DNA of 64,000 nucleotides from positions 1 through 64,000 of the forward strand of contig JAGXKG010000002.1 of NCBI GenBank assembly GCA_018335335.1, read 5' to 3'. The DNA is from Candidatus Thorarchaeota archaeon (GTDB taxonomy: Archaea > Asgardarchaeota > Thorarchaeia > Thorarchaeales > Thorarchaeaceae). The position numbers and the translations under genes were made by a program. Below are positions 8,026 through 16,997 of this stretch, piece by piece (positions within the stretch are counted from its first letter, which is position 1; each line of letters opens with the position of its first letter). The notes beneath the pieces were generated by a model. It did not search any database. It was given only the letters and a program-made list of their open reading frames with translations, and was not told where the DNA came from.

Positions 8026-9264
8026 CTACATCTGTTTGTCTTGCCGGTATGGCAGGTTCTCAGGACCGAAAAGCTCGCGGGCAATAACGATTTTTTGCAC
8101 ATGCGACCCACCTTCTGCGCCAACCGTGTATGATCGCACGCCTCGGTAGGCTGCTTCGAGAGGACACTCCTTGGTGTACCCGAAGGCACCGTGCCAAGTC
8201 ATGGCTGTTTCTATCGCGTCAAGACTATCATGAGGTCCACGGTACTTGGCTGCAGCAGTCCACTTGGCGACATCTAGTTTGGAGATACTGGGGTTGTCTT
8301 CGCGGTAGTGCTGGTCCATCATCCATGCTGCCTTGTAGGTCAATTCTCTGTCGGCCTGTAGGGCCATCCAGGAATCGACGCCTTCGAACTGGATACCTTC
8401 GAAAGCTGCGAGTGGTCTGCCGAACTGTTTACGCTGCTTGACGTAGTCGATGCCCAAATCGAGACAAGCCATACCACTCCCAATCGTCGTGGCTGCGATG
8501 AGTACTCTCGCGGCGGAGAATCCTTCCATGGCCATGTAGAAGCCGCGTCCACGCTCACCGATGATGTAGTGTTCTGGGATTTCGACATTCTCGATATTGA
8601 AACCGCCTGTAGAGACACCCATTCGCCCCATGTCCTCGAAGAGGGTTGTGGTGATACCGGGGTGAACACCATCTCCCATGTTGAGCGGCAGAATAAACGC
8701 GGTGAAATCTTTGTGATCGCCTTTTGGATCTTCTTTGGCGAGTGTCCAGTAGACGCCGCCGTGCTTCTCTGATTCATTCACACCACTGATGTAGACTTTC
8801 TCACCGTTGACTACGAACTTGTCGTCCTTGGGTTCGATGATTGTCTTGGTGGTGTTAACAAGGTCGGAACCACCCGTTGGCTCAGTCGTTGCGATACCGA
8901 AGAAGAGGTCACCATCTGTAACTCTTGGGAGGATTTCGCTCTTTGCTTCGTGTGTACCATACCTGTCGAAAACGAAGGCCCATGAAGCCTCGACAAGGTA
9001 CATGACTGGAAGTGCAATTGAGAGGTCTGCTCTTGCCAGCTCTTCTGCAGCTATACAGGCCATGGTCATGGACAGGTTTGAGCCTCCATAGTCTTCGGAA
9101 ACGGTTGGAGCCCACAGTCCCATCTCGGCCATCTTCTTGATGATGTCGCGGGGAATCTCGTGTTCTCTGTCATAGTCACGCCATGCAGGTTCTACGTAAC
9201 GTTCCGCAAAGTCACGAACAGCTTCCCTAAACATCCTCTGCTCGTCGGTTTCTTCAAAATTCAT
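8026..9264 (-). CDS. Acyl-CoA dehydrogenase
   Basis: FAD-dependent acyl-CoA dehydrogenase, 412 residues, complete. It oxidises acyl-CoA to 2-enoyl-CoA. Visible: the N-terminal helical domain with FRDFAERYVEP-like start, WAPTVSEDYGGSNLS, the TEPTGGSDL flavin-binding segment (about 129), the RKQFGRPLAAFEGIQ signature, and AEGGSHVQKIVIAREL near the end, whose Glu aligns with the catalytic base of the medium-chain enzyme (YEGT motif). ATG 9264 follows a GAGGT site. It is transcribed toward the Liv/acyl-CoA-ligase operon and separated from it by about 630 bases. A functional link is plausible but not shown. A palindrome upstream may be its operator. Confidence 0.93.
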   Translation of the reverse strand: MNFEETDEQRMFREAVRDFAERYVEPAWRDYDREHEIPRDIIKKMAEMGLWAPTVSEDYGGSNLSMTMACIAAEELARADLSIALPVMYLVEASWAFVFDRYGTHEAKSEILPRVTDGDLFFGIATTEPTGGSDLVNTTKTIIEPKDDKFVVNGEKVYISGVNESEKHGGVYWTLAKEDPKGDHKDFTAFILPLNMGDGVHPGITTTLFEDMGRMGVSTGGFNIENVEIPEHYIIGERGRGFYMAMEGFSAARVLIAATTIGSGMACLDLGIDYVKQRKQFGRPLAAFEGIQFEGVDSWMALQADRELTYKAAWMMDQHYREDNPSISKLDVAKWTAAAKYRGPHDSLDAIETAMTWHGAFGYTKECPLEAAYRGVRSYTVGAEGGSHVQKIVIARELFGPENLPYRQDKQM

Positions 9265-9339
9265 TTTTCTTTACCTCGCTGATGCTGTGATTGGTCGGGT
9301 GAGTTGCCAGAAGTCGTGCCTTCCTTATAGATGATTCTC

Positions 9340-9384
9340 TATAGCCGCTTATGGCTGTTCTACAGTAGAATAGAAATAGCTATA
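9340..9384. promoter_or_regulatory. Nested palindrome upstream of the acyl-CoA dehydrogenase
   Basis: TTCTACAGTAGAA (9358-9370) is a perfect 6-bp inverted repeat with one central base. It sits almost centred between TATAGC (9340-9345) and GCTATA (9379-9384). The whole lies 75-120 bases before the dehydrogenase start, in the promoter zone. This looks like a binding site for a dimeric repressor; the regulator is not in the window as far as can be told. Confidence 0.4.
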
Positions 9385-9435
9385 AGAGGCCGGGCTAGAC
9401 AGAGGTGTGCTGAATTCCCGCCCTCTTTTTTGCTC

Positions 9436-12357
9436 CTAGTATTTCGTCCAAGTATCTGATGTTTCCACATTTGCTGATGAATCATACTCAAAACCGGTTC
9501 CGGAGAGGTTGGTCACGGTGAAAGTGTAATCTCCGGTTGGCAGGAACTTGTTTGGTTTGAGGTAGTAGGTGAAAACAACTTGACCTTCTGCATTGGAAAC
9601 GCCTGTATAGCTCTCAACTGAACCGTCGGGTAGCAGTAAATCACCACCAACCGTGACACCCTCGACAGGTGAGCCTACATCATCCACTACAGTAACAGTA
9701 ATGTCCAGGTACTCCGTTCTTCCGTTACTTGAGTAACTCGTGGAGAATGAGATACTTGACACGTGTACTGTCGTAGTTGCGCTTTGACCAGTATTGCTTT
9801 CACCAGGTGTAGGCGAATCGAAAGTAGTCCATGAGGAATCACCGTCAGTTTCCCGGCCATAGCTGACATCATTTGTTGAGGATGAATAACTATACGAATC
9901 AAGAACTGTTGTTCCATCCGGCATGAGGAAGTTTGCAGTGTCGCCATCATTGTTTAAGGCGATTCCAGTTACGCCTTGATAGAATACGGTGAATCCATAT
10001 GCTGGTATTGTGGTTCCATCCGGGATAGTATAAGCTCCAGTGCCACCCGAGGTGATATCGTCCAGAATATATCCAGAGATATCTACTTCAGTATCAGATG
10101 GGTTATAGAGCTCTATCCATTCCTCGCTGTAAAGGGAATAAGGATCTGGTAGAAACTCATTCAATAACACAACGTCTCCGCTTCCTGAAGTCCCATTATT
10201 TGTGGCTCCTGGTGTGGGTGAATCGAAGGTAGTCCAAGTGGATCCACCATCGGTCTCACGACCATAACTGACATCATTTGTTGAGGATGAATAGCTGTAG
10301 GAGTCTTGTACAATGGTCCCATCTGGCTGAATGAGATTTGCTGTATCACCCGCATTATTCAGGCCAACTCCAGTAGTCCCCTGGTAGAACACCAAGAATC
10401 CTTTTCCAGGAATTATTGTGCCATCTGGAATTGTGTATGGGTTAGTTCCTCCATCAGTGATGTCGTCCAGAATGTACCCTGATAGGTCTGCATCCAAGTC
10501 CTGTGGATTGTAAAGCTCAATCCATTCTTCATTGTAAAGGGTGTAAGGATCTGGCAAAAACTCATTGATTACTATGAGTGTGGCACTTCCTCCGTCGTTC
10601 GTTGTTGCACTGACAGGGTCGGATTTTGGTCCTTCGTTCAAGCTCGTATCCCGAGCTGAAACCTCATATGTGTATGTAGTGCTGGGTTCAAGTCCTGTGT
10701 CGCTATAAAAGGTGTCGTATACTTGTGCAATAAGACTACCATCTCTATAGACACGATAATGAGACAAGTCTGTTTCTGTATTTGCATCCCAAGCTAAGTC
10801 AATCTGTGACATACTCGCAGTAGTGGCTGTCAGGCCAGTCACTTGAGCTGGTGGGGTTGTATCCGGTTCGGATGTTGAATTCCAATTGACAAAGAGATCA
10901 ACAGAATAGTGGTCGGATCCTGTGTCTGCAGTGGGGGTATCACCACAAGTTGAATTAATTAGCTTGTCATTGAAATAGGAATTGGCTACCAGGAAGTCTA
11001 TTCTTGATGTATATTGTGGATCTTGATGTCCGTAGGTATAACCCGGGTCTGTTGGATTCAGGGTTCTGAACACGTCGGTGAACTCATGTACTGCGGAAGA
11101 ATATTGACCATAGGTGGAATCTGACGGATACAGCTTCATCGTCATGGGACCATATCCCAAATCGCCTGATGGTGCAAGATCACCGGTATCATCCGGTGAA
11201 AATGAATTCAGGTCCCCCATGTACATTATAGGTACGTTGCCAAGGTTATCCATATAGTTGATTATCCCCTCAGTCTCTCTTTCTCTCCTCCATTCGTTGT
11301 CTGAGCCAGACATGGCCTTCAAGTGAGAACCAAAGACATGTGTGATGGTTCCATCTATGTCGATTATAGCCTCCACAAAATCATGAGTTACATCGTAGTC
11401 GGATCCATCGTCAAGAGGAACAATGGGGATTTGATTGAACTCCACGACTGGATATCTACTCAAAATTGCCTCGCCGCTGGTGGAATATGTTATGTCTTGA
11501 GCACAGTAACCAACATACGGTACTTCATCTGCGAAGTAGGAATTGAACTCATCTATGACTTCATTGAGAGTCTGGTTGCCGTTATCGTCCCAAGTACCCG
11601 TTTCCACGAGGATTAGAATATCTGGATTCTCTTCCTTCACTACTTGTTTCCAATCCTCATTCGCCCCTGAAGCCTCAATGTTGTACGTCATGACCTTGAA
11701 AGCTTCAGCACTTGGTTCTTGGGTTTCGCTGTTATCTACTGTCACTGTGTTAGTATCCGTTCCACTGAGTCCATTCGTATCGGTGGCTTCTGCATATATT
11801 TCGTGTGTACCATCTGCATAGATGGTCGTGTCCCAATCATATGTTGATGCTTGGGCAACGAGAGTACCGTCGATGTATATGTCGGGAGTCAATGTATCCT
11901 CGTCATCTACAGTGACCTCTATCGTCACTGTCTCAGATACTGTTGAGCCTTCTGCCGGGTTTGCAATGCTGACTGATGGAGGAAGATTCGTTCCACTGTT
12001 ATCAACGGTAACTGTAACTGTATCTTCACCCCAGTTCTTTGAATTATCCCTTGCTCTACAAAGGATGGTATGATCACCATCGTTTTCTGTGGTAGTATCC
12101 CAATCATAGCTTTGTTGGTCTGAACGCAGCTGACCATCTATGAGAATTTCATATCCCACAACAGGGTTTTCATCGGTAGCTGAAAATGCTATGGTGATAA
12201 TTCCAGATACTGTCGCACCATCATTAGGATTGGTGATGGTGACTAACGGTGGTGTTGTGTCCTTCGGTGGTTTAGCTGCCAATGAGGGCGATACTATAAC
12301 CACACCTAAAAGAAGGAATGTTACTGCTAGAAATAGTCTTAACCTATGAAATTTCAA
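9436..12357 (-). CDS. Secreted endonuclease/exonuclease/phosphatase protein with Ig-like, FnIII and lamin-tail domains
   Basis: 973-residue surface or secreted protein. Order: signal peptide (about 1-27); two Ig-like domains (about 36-115 and 125-212, each with the DTTPPLVTITNP / PPSVSIANPAEG style strand); an endonuclease/exonuclease/phosphatase domain (about 220-500) with TYNIE, the catalytic Glu in LVETGTW, GSHLK, MGDLNSF and GSDHYS all present; a fibronectin III domain (about 508-590); two lamin-tail domains (about 594-717 and 730-853), each starting with INEFLPDP or LNEFLPDP; and a final Ig-like domain. There is no C-terminal membrane helix. Start TTG 12357 follows GGGAGG. The nuclease core looks active, so extracellular DNA or phosphodiester cleavage is likely. 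The substrate is unknown. Confidence 0.88.
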   Translation of the reverse strand: MKFHRLRLFLAVTFLLLGVVIVSPSLAAKPPKDTTPPLVTITNPNDGATVSGIITIAFSATDENPVVGYEILIDGQLRSDQQSYDWDTTTENDGDHTILCRARDNSKNWGEDTVTVTVDNSGTNLPPSVSIANPAEGSTVSETVTIEVTVDDEDTLTPDIYIDGTLVAQASTYDWDTTIYADGTHEIYAEATDTNGLSGTDTNTVTVDNSETQEPSAEAFKVMTYNIEASGANEDWKQVVKEENPDILILVETGTWDDNGNQTLNEVIDEFNSYFADEVPYVGYCAQDITYSTSGEAILSRYPVVEFNQIPIVPLDDGSDYDVTHDFVEAIIDIDGTITHVFGSHLKAMSGSDNEWRRERETEGIINYMDNLGNVPIMYMGDLNSFSPDDTGDLAPSGDLGYGPMTMKLYPSDSTYGQYSSAVHEFTDVFRTLNPTDPGYTYGHQDPQYTSRIDFLVANSYFNDKLINSTCGDTPTADTGSDHYSVDLFVNWNSTSEPDTTPPAQVTGLTATTASMSQIDLAWDANTETDLSHYRVYRDGSLIAQVYDTFYSDTGLEPSTTYTYEVSARDTSLNEGPKSDPVSATTNDGGSATLIVINEFLPDPYTLYNEEWIELYNPQDLDADLSGYILDDITDGGTNPYTIPDGTIIPGKGFLVFYQGTTGVGLNNAGDTANLIQPDGTIVQDSYSYSSSTNDVSYGRETDGGSTWTTFDSPTPGATNNGTSGSGDVVLLNEFLPDPYSLYSEEWIELYNPSDTEVDISGYILDDITSGGTGAYTIPDGTTIPAYGFTVFYQGVTGIALNNDGDTANFLMPDGTTVLDSYSYSSSTNDVSYGRETDGDSSWTTFDSPTPGESNTGQSATTTVHVSSISFSTSYSSNGRTEYLDITVTVVDDVGSPVEGVTVGGDLLLPDGSVESYTGVSNAEGQVVFTYYLKPNKFLPTGDYTFTVTNLSGTGFEYDSSANVETSDTWTKY
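9785..10575 (-). repeat. Tandem duplication encoding two lamin-tail domains
   Basis: Two units of roughly 400 bases encode the paired lamin-tail domains of the large secreted protein. Stretches such as the one around 9865-9890 and its partner around 10265-10290 are nearly identical in DNA (both encode SSSTNDVSYGRETDG). This points to a fairly recent internal duplication. Confidence 0.7.
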
Positions 12358-12550
12358 ATGTTTTTCCTCCCGGCAGGCGCACGCAAGGTTCTGCCCGATG
12401 CGTGTGGAGCGGAGTTATGCGTAATAAGTCTTCTTTCAAATCCAGGAATATGAAAACGCCTGCAATAAATGAAAACAAGAATGAAGACGAAAATATACTC
12501 CCAGATATTAGCTAGATCAAGCTTTCAGTAATTCAATCAAATCGTATGTG

Positions 12551-13342
12551 TTACTTCCTGCGCATATAGACTACAATGGCAACAATGATGGCTACTGCTA
12601 TACCAATACTAATCACGAGTATGGTAGAGAGCTGTATTTCAGCTGGCAACACGGTTGGAACTCCAGCATACCAGTGTACAAATACAATGTCCACTAAATC
12701 GTTTCCGAGGGCTGAGAACCGAAGGCGCAAGTAGCTCAACGTACCGTTCTGCTTCTCATAGCGAATCTCTTCGTATACATCCACGGTAGTTTGACCCGCA
12801 ACTATCTGTCCCCTATTTATGGTTCCCCACTCTTCATCTGTTTCAACCTCTGAGAGACCAGGTGTTGACTCGATTTCTCCGATTTCTCTGAGCAGGCTCC
12901 AGTTACCTACGGGCACTGACATAATGGTATATCCTGCTGTGAGTACATGTGAATCGTTTTTTCTGCTCAGGGTGCAATATGACCGTGGCAATTCGTCATA
13001 GGAGCCAATCTCATCGGGTAGCTCCTCAAAATCAGTGAATGTGGCTATTGCCTTCTGCCCCTCATTCATACCGACAACGAAAGGTAGATAGCTCGCAACG
13101 AACCCTTCATTTTCCGGGTCAACAAGCTTTCTTTGGAGGACATACGTGAAGTTCTCTCCTGGTTCAATGCCCCATTCCAATCCGGTTGCTGCCGAGACTA
13201 AGGGAGTTAACATAACAAGCTGGACCAATATCAAAATAACTGCAGATGTTCGAACTTTCGAGTTGATTCTCGCCACCAACCTTCTTACATTATTTTGTAT
13301 GTGCTTCTTAGTTCTCATGCCGCTTGTAAGGCTTGCGACCAT
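12551..13342 (-). CDS. Membrane-anchored extracellular protein of unknown function
   Basis: No family recognised. 263 residues with an N-terminal membrane or signal segment (about 33-52, ILILVQLVMLTPLVSAA), an extracellular domain of about 180 residues, and one C-terminal membrane helix followed by YMRRK. This topology suggests a single domain displayed outside the cell. ATG 13342 begins 5 bases after the stop of the upstream hydrolase gene; a second ATG at 13318 would shorten the charged N-terminus. It appears to be the last gene of a DUF763-hydrolase-membrane protein run. Confidence 0.75.
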   Translation of the reverse strand: MVASLTSGMRTKKHIQNNVRRLVARINSKVRTSAVILILVQLVMLTPLVSAATGLEWGIEPGENFTYVLQRKLVDPENEGFVASYLPFVVGMNEGQKAIATFTDFEELPDEIGSYDELPRSYCTLSRKNDSHVLTAGYTIMSVPVGNWSLLREIGEIESTPGLSEVETDEEWGTINRGQIVAGQTTVDVYEEIRYEKQNGTLSYLRLRFSALGNDLVDIVFVHWYAGVPTVLPAEIQLSTILVISIGIAVAIIVAIVVYMRRK

Positions 13343-13347
13343 CTAGT

Positions 13348-14163
13348 TCATCCATTCCCAGCCACTCTTTCGGATAGCAACGAATCGATCATATGCTCTA
13401 GGCCGAACCGTCCCATAGTCATATCCATGTACCAAGGGGCTTTCCATCCCAATTCCGCAACGATTTCAGCTGCTGATAATCCCTTCTCGTGCAGTTCCAT
13501 AGCGATTTCACGGACCCTACTCAAGTAGTCCAGTCTTTTCTGAATATGTCTCTCTGGTGCTTCGATAGGTCCAAGATGACCATCAAAAAGCACTTTCACA
13601 TCCAAATCTAGGATATGTTCCATTGTATGCACCATTTGTGGGATATTCTCATCAGTCATCGATATCTGCTTGTGAGAGGGAAGGGGTACTGCATCAGCTG
13701 AAAAGAGCCAACCTTTCTCCTTCTCGTAGAACCCAACCATATCTTCTCCATGACCGGGCAACTTGACTGTATCAAAGCATAGATTTCCTACTTGGACTTG
13801 GGATGGCATGATTTGAACTTCGGTTACTGGTTCTGGTTGTCCCCATACCCATTGAAAAAACTCGTTCAGATCTGGAGGATTCAGTAGTACGTCTCTCGCA
13901 CGTGGAGGGGCAAATATGGTAGCCGATTCACTGAACGCTGAACAACAACCGTAATGATCCTCGTGTCCATGGGTCACATAAATGAAATCGATATCTTCCC
14001 CATTAAGGAGTGAAACCAATTCATCCTTGGCATTGGCACAGCCACAATCGATGAGAGCGTTTCCCACCTTGTAAAGACATACCCACATGGTTCTGTCTTC
14101 GTATCTGATGCTTCCAGTCTTGATACAGGTGACCTGTTCATTGACATGATTTTCTTCAATCAT
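13348..14163 (-). CDS. Metallo-beta-lactamase-fold hydrolase
   Basis: Cytoplasmic MBL-fold metallohydrolase, 271 residues. All five metal motifs are visible: THGHEDHYG (HxHxDH), PGHGED, FSADAV (Asp) and FDGHLGP (last His). The C-terminal part (RHIQKRLDYLSRVREIAMEL onward) is a helical domain seen in glyoxalase-II-like and lactonase-like MBL proteins. Such proteins hydrolyse thioesters, lactones or related bonds; the substrate is undetermined. It sits 45 bases after the DUF763 gene and directly before the membrane-anchored protein gene. Confidence 0.88.
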   Translation of the reverse strand: MIEENHVNEQVTCIKTGSIRYEDRTMWVCLYKVGNALIDCGCANAKDELVSLLNGEDIDFIYVTHGHEDHYGCCSAFSESATIFAPPRARDVLLNPPDLNEFFQWVWGQPEPVTEVQIMPSQVQVGNLCFDTVKLPGHGEDMVGFYEKEKGWLFSADAVPLPSHKQISMTDENIPQMVHTMEHILDLDVKVLFDGHLGPIEAPERHIQKRLDYLSRVREIAMELHEKGLSAAEIVAELGWKAPWYMDMTMGRFGLEHMIDSLLSERVAGNG

Positions 14164-14208
14164 AGCTAGACCATACTTAGACAGCAGCTGAATTGTATTC
14201 TTCGGTTT

Positions 14209-15360
14209 TCAAGATGCGCATTGTTCCGGAGACGCTATGTTGTCTGAATCTCTTGGAATTGGGGGAGCAAAACGCTTGAGGCGCTTCAAACACACAACCT
14301 TGTCTCTCCTTCCCATTTTGGCCTCCTGTAAAACCGTTTCTAGGAACTTGATAGCCTCGTCATACTCCTTTCGCTTGACCGGGAATGGAACACCGTCCTT
14401 GCCACCAAACGCGAAGGTCATCCTAACGGGATCCGCCCAAGATGGGCTCTCGCCGTAAATCATCTCTGAAATCAAGGAGAGTCCGCGTATCGTAGCTGGT
14501 CCAATCCCGTTGATGAATAGGAGTTCCGAATAATCTGAAGGTTGTCTCTCATATGCTTCTCGGACTGCGTTCCAGTTCATGCGCTTCGGGAAGACCTTGT
14601 AGGACTGCAATTCTCTTCGTGGACTGTAGTCATCCAACCAGGGAATGAGTGTGCTCTCTCCATAGGGTTTGATGTCTTCAAAAAGGCGTTTAATTTTGAT
14701 GGGCTCTTCTTGAGAAATATCGACAGAGATATCTCTGCATTCTTCGCTTTCTTTTGCTGTCATATCTAGGGCTGCGGTTTTGACAGCGCCCGAAATCATT
14801 CCTGTGTGAGGTTCCTCAATGAATTGGTCGGTGGTCTGAGATGTCCAGTGGTACCGTCTAGCATCCCCAGAATCGCCATCCATGCCCTGTTGAACAATCG
14901 TCCAATTCTCTTCCACATCAACAAAGAAAACGTGTTGATAGAGTGCATATCCGTCTTGGACTGCTGCGTTATCTACCTTGGCTACTGCTCTGCTTATTTC
15001 TCCAAGACCCGCTCCATCGAGCCCATAGTCCTCAAGCGCCCGAAGATGGTCAGGTGTTTTCATTGATGTTTTCCCCTTACCACCTGCAGCGGCCACACCG
15101 TGTTCTTCAATACTCAGTACAGAGCGTAATACTCCACAGGTAACAGTGGTCGAACCTGAGCTATCCCAATCGTACCCTAGAACGTTTGATAGGGCTTGGA
15201 AGTAAACTGGATCTGCAAGCCGTTCCAGAAGCTCAAGCGGACCATGCTCTTCTACGATGAAGCCACAGATGGCTTTCGCCATGGGTTTCATGCGCTTGAC
15301 AAGCCAACTTGGGGCTTTTCCACCATGAAGTTTCAGATCAGCTACGCCGGATCTTCTCAC
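14209..15360 (-). CDS. DUF763 family protein
   Basis: 383 residues with the DUF763 opening (RRSGVADLKLHGGKAPSWL) and LGYDWDSSGSTTVTCGVL, both hallmarks of this archaeal and bacterial family. A helix-hairpin-helix-like stretch, LLFINGIGPATIRGLSLISE, lies near residue 270-290 and suggests DNA contact. The function of the family is not established. The start is GTG 15360; the family begins directly with this motif, so no longer form is likely. It is divergent from the thioredoxin-fold gene at 15589. Confidence 0.88.
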   Translation of the reverse strand: MRRSGVADLKLHGGKAPSWLVKRMKPMAKAICGFIVEEHGPLELLERLADPVYFQALSNVLGYDWDSSGSTTVTCGVLRSVLSIEEHGVAAAGGKGKTSMKTPDHLRALEDYGLDGAGLGEISRAVAKVDNAAVQDGYALYQHVFFVDVEENWTIVQQGMDGDSGDARRYHWTSQTTDQFIEEPHTGMISGAVKTAALDMTAKESEECRDISVDISQEEPIKIKRLFEDIKPYGESTLIPWLDDYSPRRELQSYKVFPKRMNWNAVREAYERQPSDYSELLFINGIGPATIRGLSLISEMIYGESPSWADPVRMTFAFGGKDGVPFPVKRKEYDEAIKFLETVLQEAKMGRRDKVVCLKRLKRFAPPIPRDSDNIASPEQCAS

Positions 15361-15588
15361 CAGTCACACATTTTTCATACTCATGCAAGTCAAAATAAAT
15401 CTAACAGATGGCCGAAAGTATCCTTGCGCTAATCTATCTTGTACTTGATGCCGTTTTTCGTTCTGCCCCCTCTCGACAAAAAGTTTTGAATCTCATGGCG
15501 GCCAATACGCATATTCTTTTTATTGCTTGTTTGATACTACAGATTGCCGGTAGTCGGTGCGATTCTACTAAGAATTGACGTGATACAT

Positions 15589-16122
15589 ATGTCTGAGAAT
15601 GCCCTATGGGAAGAAGCCATGGAATACAGTGAGTGGTTGGATTCGGCTCGCGAGAATGTCGAGCTGATGAAGGCTAGATTCAATGACCTGATGCTTAATG
15701 AACAAGAGGAGGAAGAATTAGCAGGCATTCAGAGCGAGATTCACATGTTGGTTATAGGTACCGACCGATGCAATGATACAGCGGGAAACCTCCCCGTTTT
15801 GGCTAGAATGGCTTCACTTTCTTCACGAGTACATCTCCGAGTACTAGATAGCGATGATAACGCGAAGGCGCATCAGGAATACCGCGTGAATGGCAAGAGA
15901 AAGACCCCTGTGGTCTTATTCCTGAACAAAGACAATCAGGAACTTTGTCGATGGGTTGAACGCCCTAATGCTGCTTATCGTACACTACATGAACAAGCTG
16001 GCAGTATAGATGACAGGCGCGATTTTCTGAAGAACTTGTATAGTGATCCCGAAATCCTACGACAAAGTTTGGGTGAATTAATGCCTCTTCTTATTCGTTC
16101 CGACTATTTATTGCAGGTGTAG
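15589..16122 (+). CDS. Thioredoxin-fold protein without a CxxC motif
   Basis: 177 residues. A helical N-terminus is followed by a thioredoxin-like core: a first strand MLVIGTDRCNDTAGNLPVL, where bacterial relatives carry a CxxC in TWCGDC-type sequence, and KTPVVLFLNKD with the cis-Pro-like turn. Only one Cys is present at the active-site position, so a dithiol exchange mechanism is unlikely. ATG 15589 is preferred over an upstream ATG that lacks a ribosome-binding site. It begins a run of four genes ending with the primase subunit; the methyltransferase starts 3 bases after its stop. Confidence 0.7.
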   Translation: MSENALWEEAMEYSEWLDSARENVELMKARFNDLMLNEQEEEELAGIQSEIHMLVIGTDRCNDTAGNLPVLARMASLSSRVHLRVLDSDDNAKAHQEYRVNGKRKTPVVLFLNKDNQELCRWVERPNAAYRTLHEQAGSIDDRRDFLKNLYSDPEILRQSLGELMPLLIRSDYLLQV

Positions 16123-16124
16123 CA

Positions 16125-16784
16125 ATGACAAATCCTGCAAAAGCGGACTGGGAAGATGACAAAGAGATTGAAGAACTGGTGCAGCTATATGATGACCGAT
16201 ATGGCCAAGCGTTCTGGAAATCATTTCTAGAATTGGTTGGTGATGCTCCCCGTCGAACAATTGCTGATTTTGGTTGCGGACCGGGCCTGTTCTTGGTTGA
16301 TGCCGCAAAGAAATTCCAAGCTGAAGAGATATACGGACTTGATGAGAGCTCTCGTATGCTTCAGACGGCTACTTTGGTTCTTACAGGCGAAGTTGATGTC
16401 GAGAAGATATCACTTAGACAATTGGATTTCGATTTCCAGAAGATAGAGCTTCAGTCAAGAAGTATTGAGTTGGCTTTTTCAGGCTACTTGCTTCACGAGC
16501 TGATGAATCCCCCGAATCTACTAGAACAGATATTCAAGGTCTTGGATGAAAATGGTTTGTATGCAGTATACGATTTCATTTCTGGCGATGAAGAGGCTTT
16601 TGTCAATCGAATGACGAATCTTGGATGGTCCGAGAAACGAGCTCATGAGAAATATCCTGGTATGTGTAAGCATTCCCTTGATGATTTGAAGGATCTTATG
16701 AAAAATGCTGGTTTCACAATCTTTGGTTCCAAAACGATTAACAATGTTCTAGCGATAATTACGGGGGGAGGAAAAGCGTCATAG
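16125..16784 (+). CDS. Class I SAM-dependent methyltransferase
   Basis: 219 residues. Motif I is clear (IADFGCGPGLFLVDAA, about 43-58), followed by an acidic motif II (YGLDESS), and a post-I strand with AFSGYLLHELMNPPNL. The C-terminal segment LEQIFKVLDENGLYAVYDF is the usual methyltransferase strand. Substrate unknown. It is coupled to the upstream gene (stop and ATG separated by two bases) and is followed by a small zinc-ribbon gene. Confidence 0.87.
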   Translation: MTNPAKADWEDDKEIEELVQLYDDRYGQAFWKSFLELVGDAPRRTIADFGCGPGLFLVDAAKKFQAEEIYGLDESSRMLQTATLVLTGEVDVEKISLRQLDFDFQKIELQSRSIELAFSGYLLHELMNPPNLLEQIFKVLDENGLYAVYDFISGDEEAFVNRMTNLGWSEKRAHEKYPGMCKHSLDDLKDLMKNAGFTIFGSKTINNVLAIITGGGKAS

Positions 16785-16799
16785 GTCAGTGAGCTTTGA

Positions 16800-16991
16800 A
16801 TGGATGAAGAAGAAAAGGAAAAGGAAAGTCCTACCAATGATGGACTGAAATGCTCTTTTTGTGGCAGCACTCATGTATACCGGTGTCTTGATGACATATG
16901 CCGAAAGAAACGGGTGCAGGTATTCAAATGTGCCTCCTGCGATAAAAAATTCTACAAACGCCATGTGGAGGATTACAGACCTACTTATTGA
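16800..16991 (+). CDS. Small zinc-ribbon protein
   Basis: 63 residues. An acidic N-terminus precedes CSFCGS and CASCDKKF, forming a CxxC-x(n)-CxxC zinc ribbon, plus one further Cys in the linker. ATG 16800 is 15 bases after the methyltransferase stop, and the next gene starts 6 bases after its own stop, so it is a genuine operon member. Zinc ribbons of this kind bind nucleic acid or protein partners; being directly before the primase subunit gene suggests an information-processing role, which is inference. Confidence 0.75.
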   Translation: MDEEEKEKESPTNDGLKCSFCGSTHVYRCLDDICRKKRVQVFKCASCDKKFYKRHVEDYRPTY

Positions 16992-16997
16992 TGGGAC

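Noticed and set aside
7809-8189. 126-residue minus-strand frame covering the terminator and the end of the acyl-CoA dehydrogenase
   Set aside because: It runs out of frame through the dehydrogenase gene; low-complexity Phe stretch and no family resemblance. Treated as a shadow.
9785-10575. Repeated DNA as an insertion sequence or CRISPR-like array
   Set aside because: The repeat is inside a coding frame and encodes paired lamin-tail domains. There are only two units and no spacers.
16800-16991. Zinc-ribbon protein as a transposase remnant
   Set aside because: It is complete, with its own start and stop, and is tightly spaced within the primase operon. No transposase core or inverted repeats are near.
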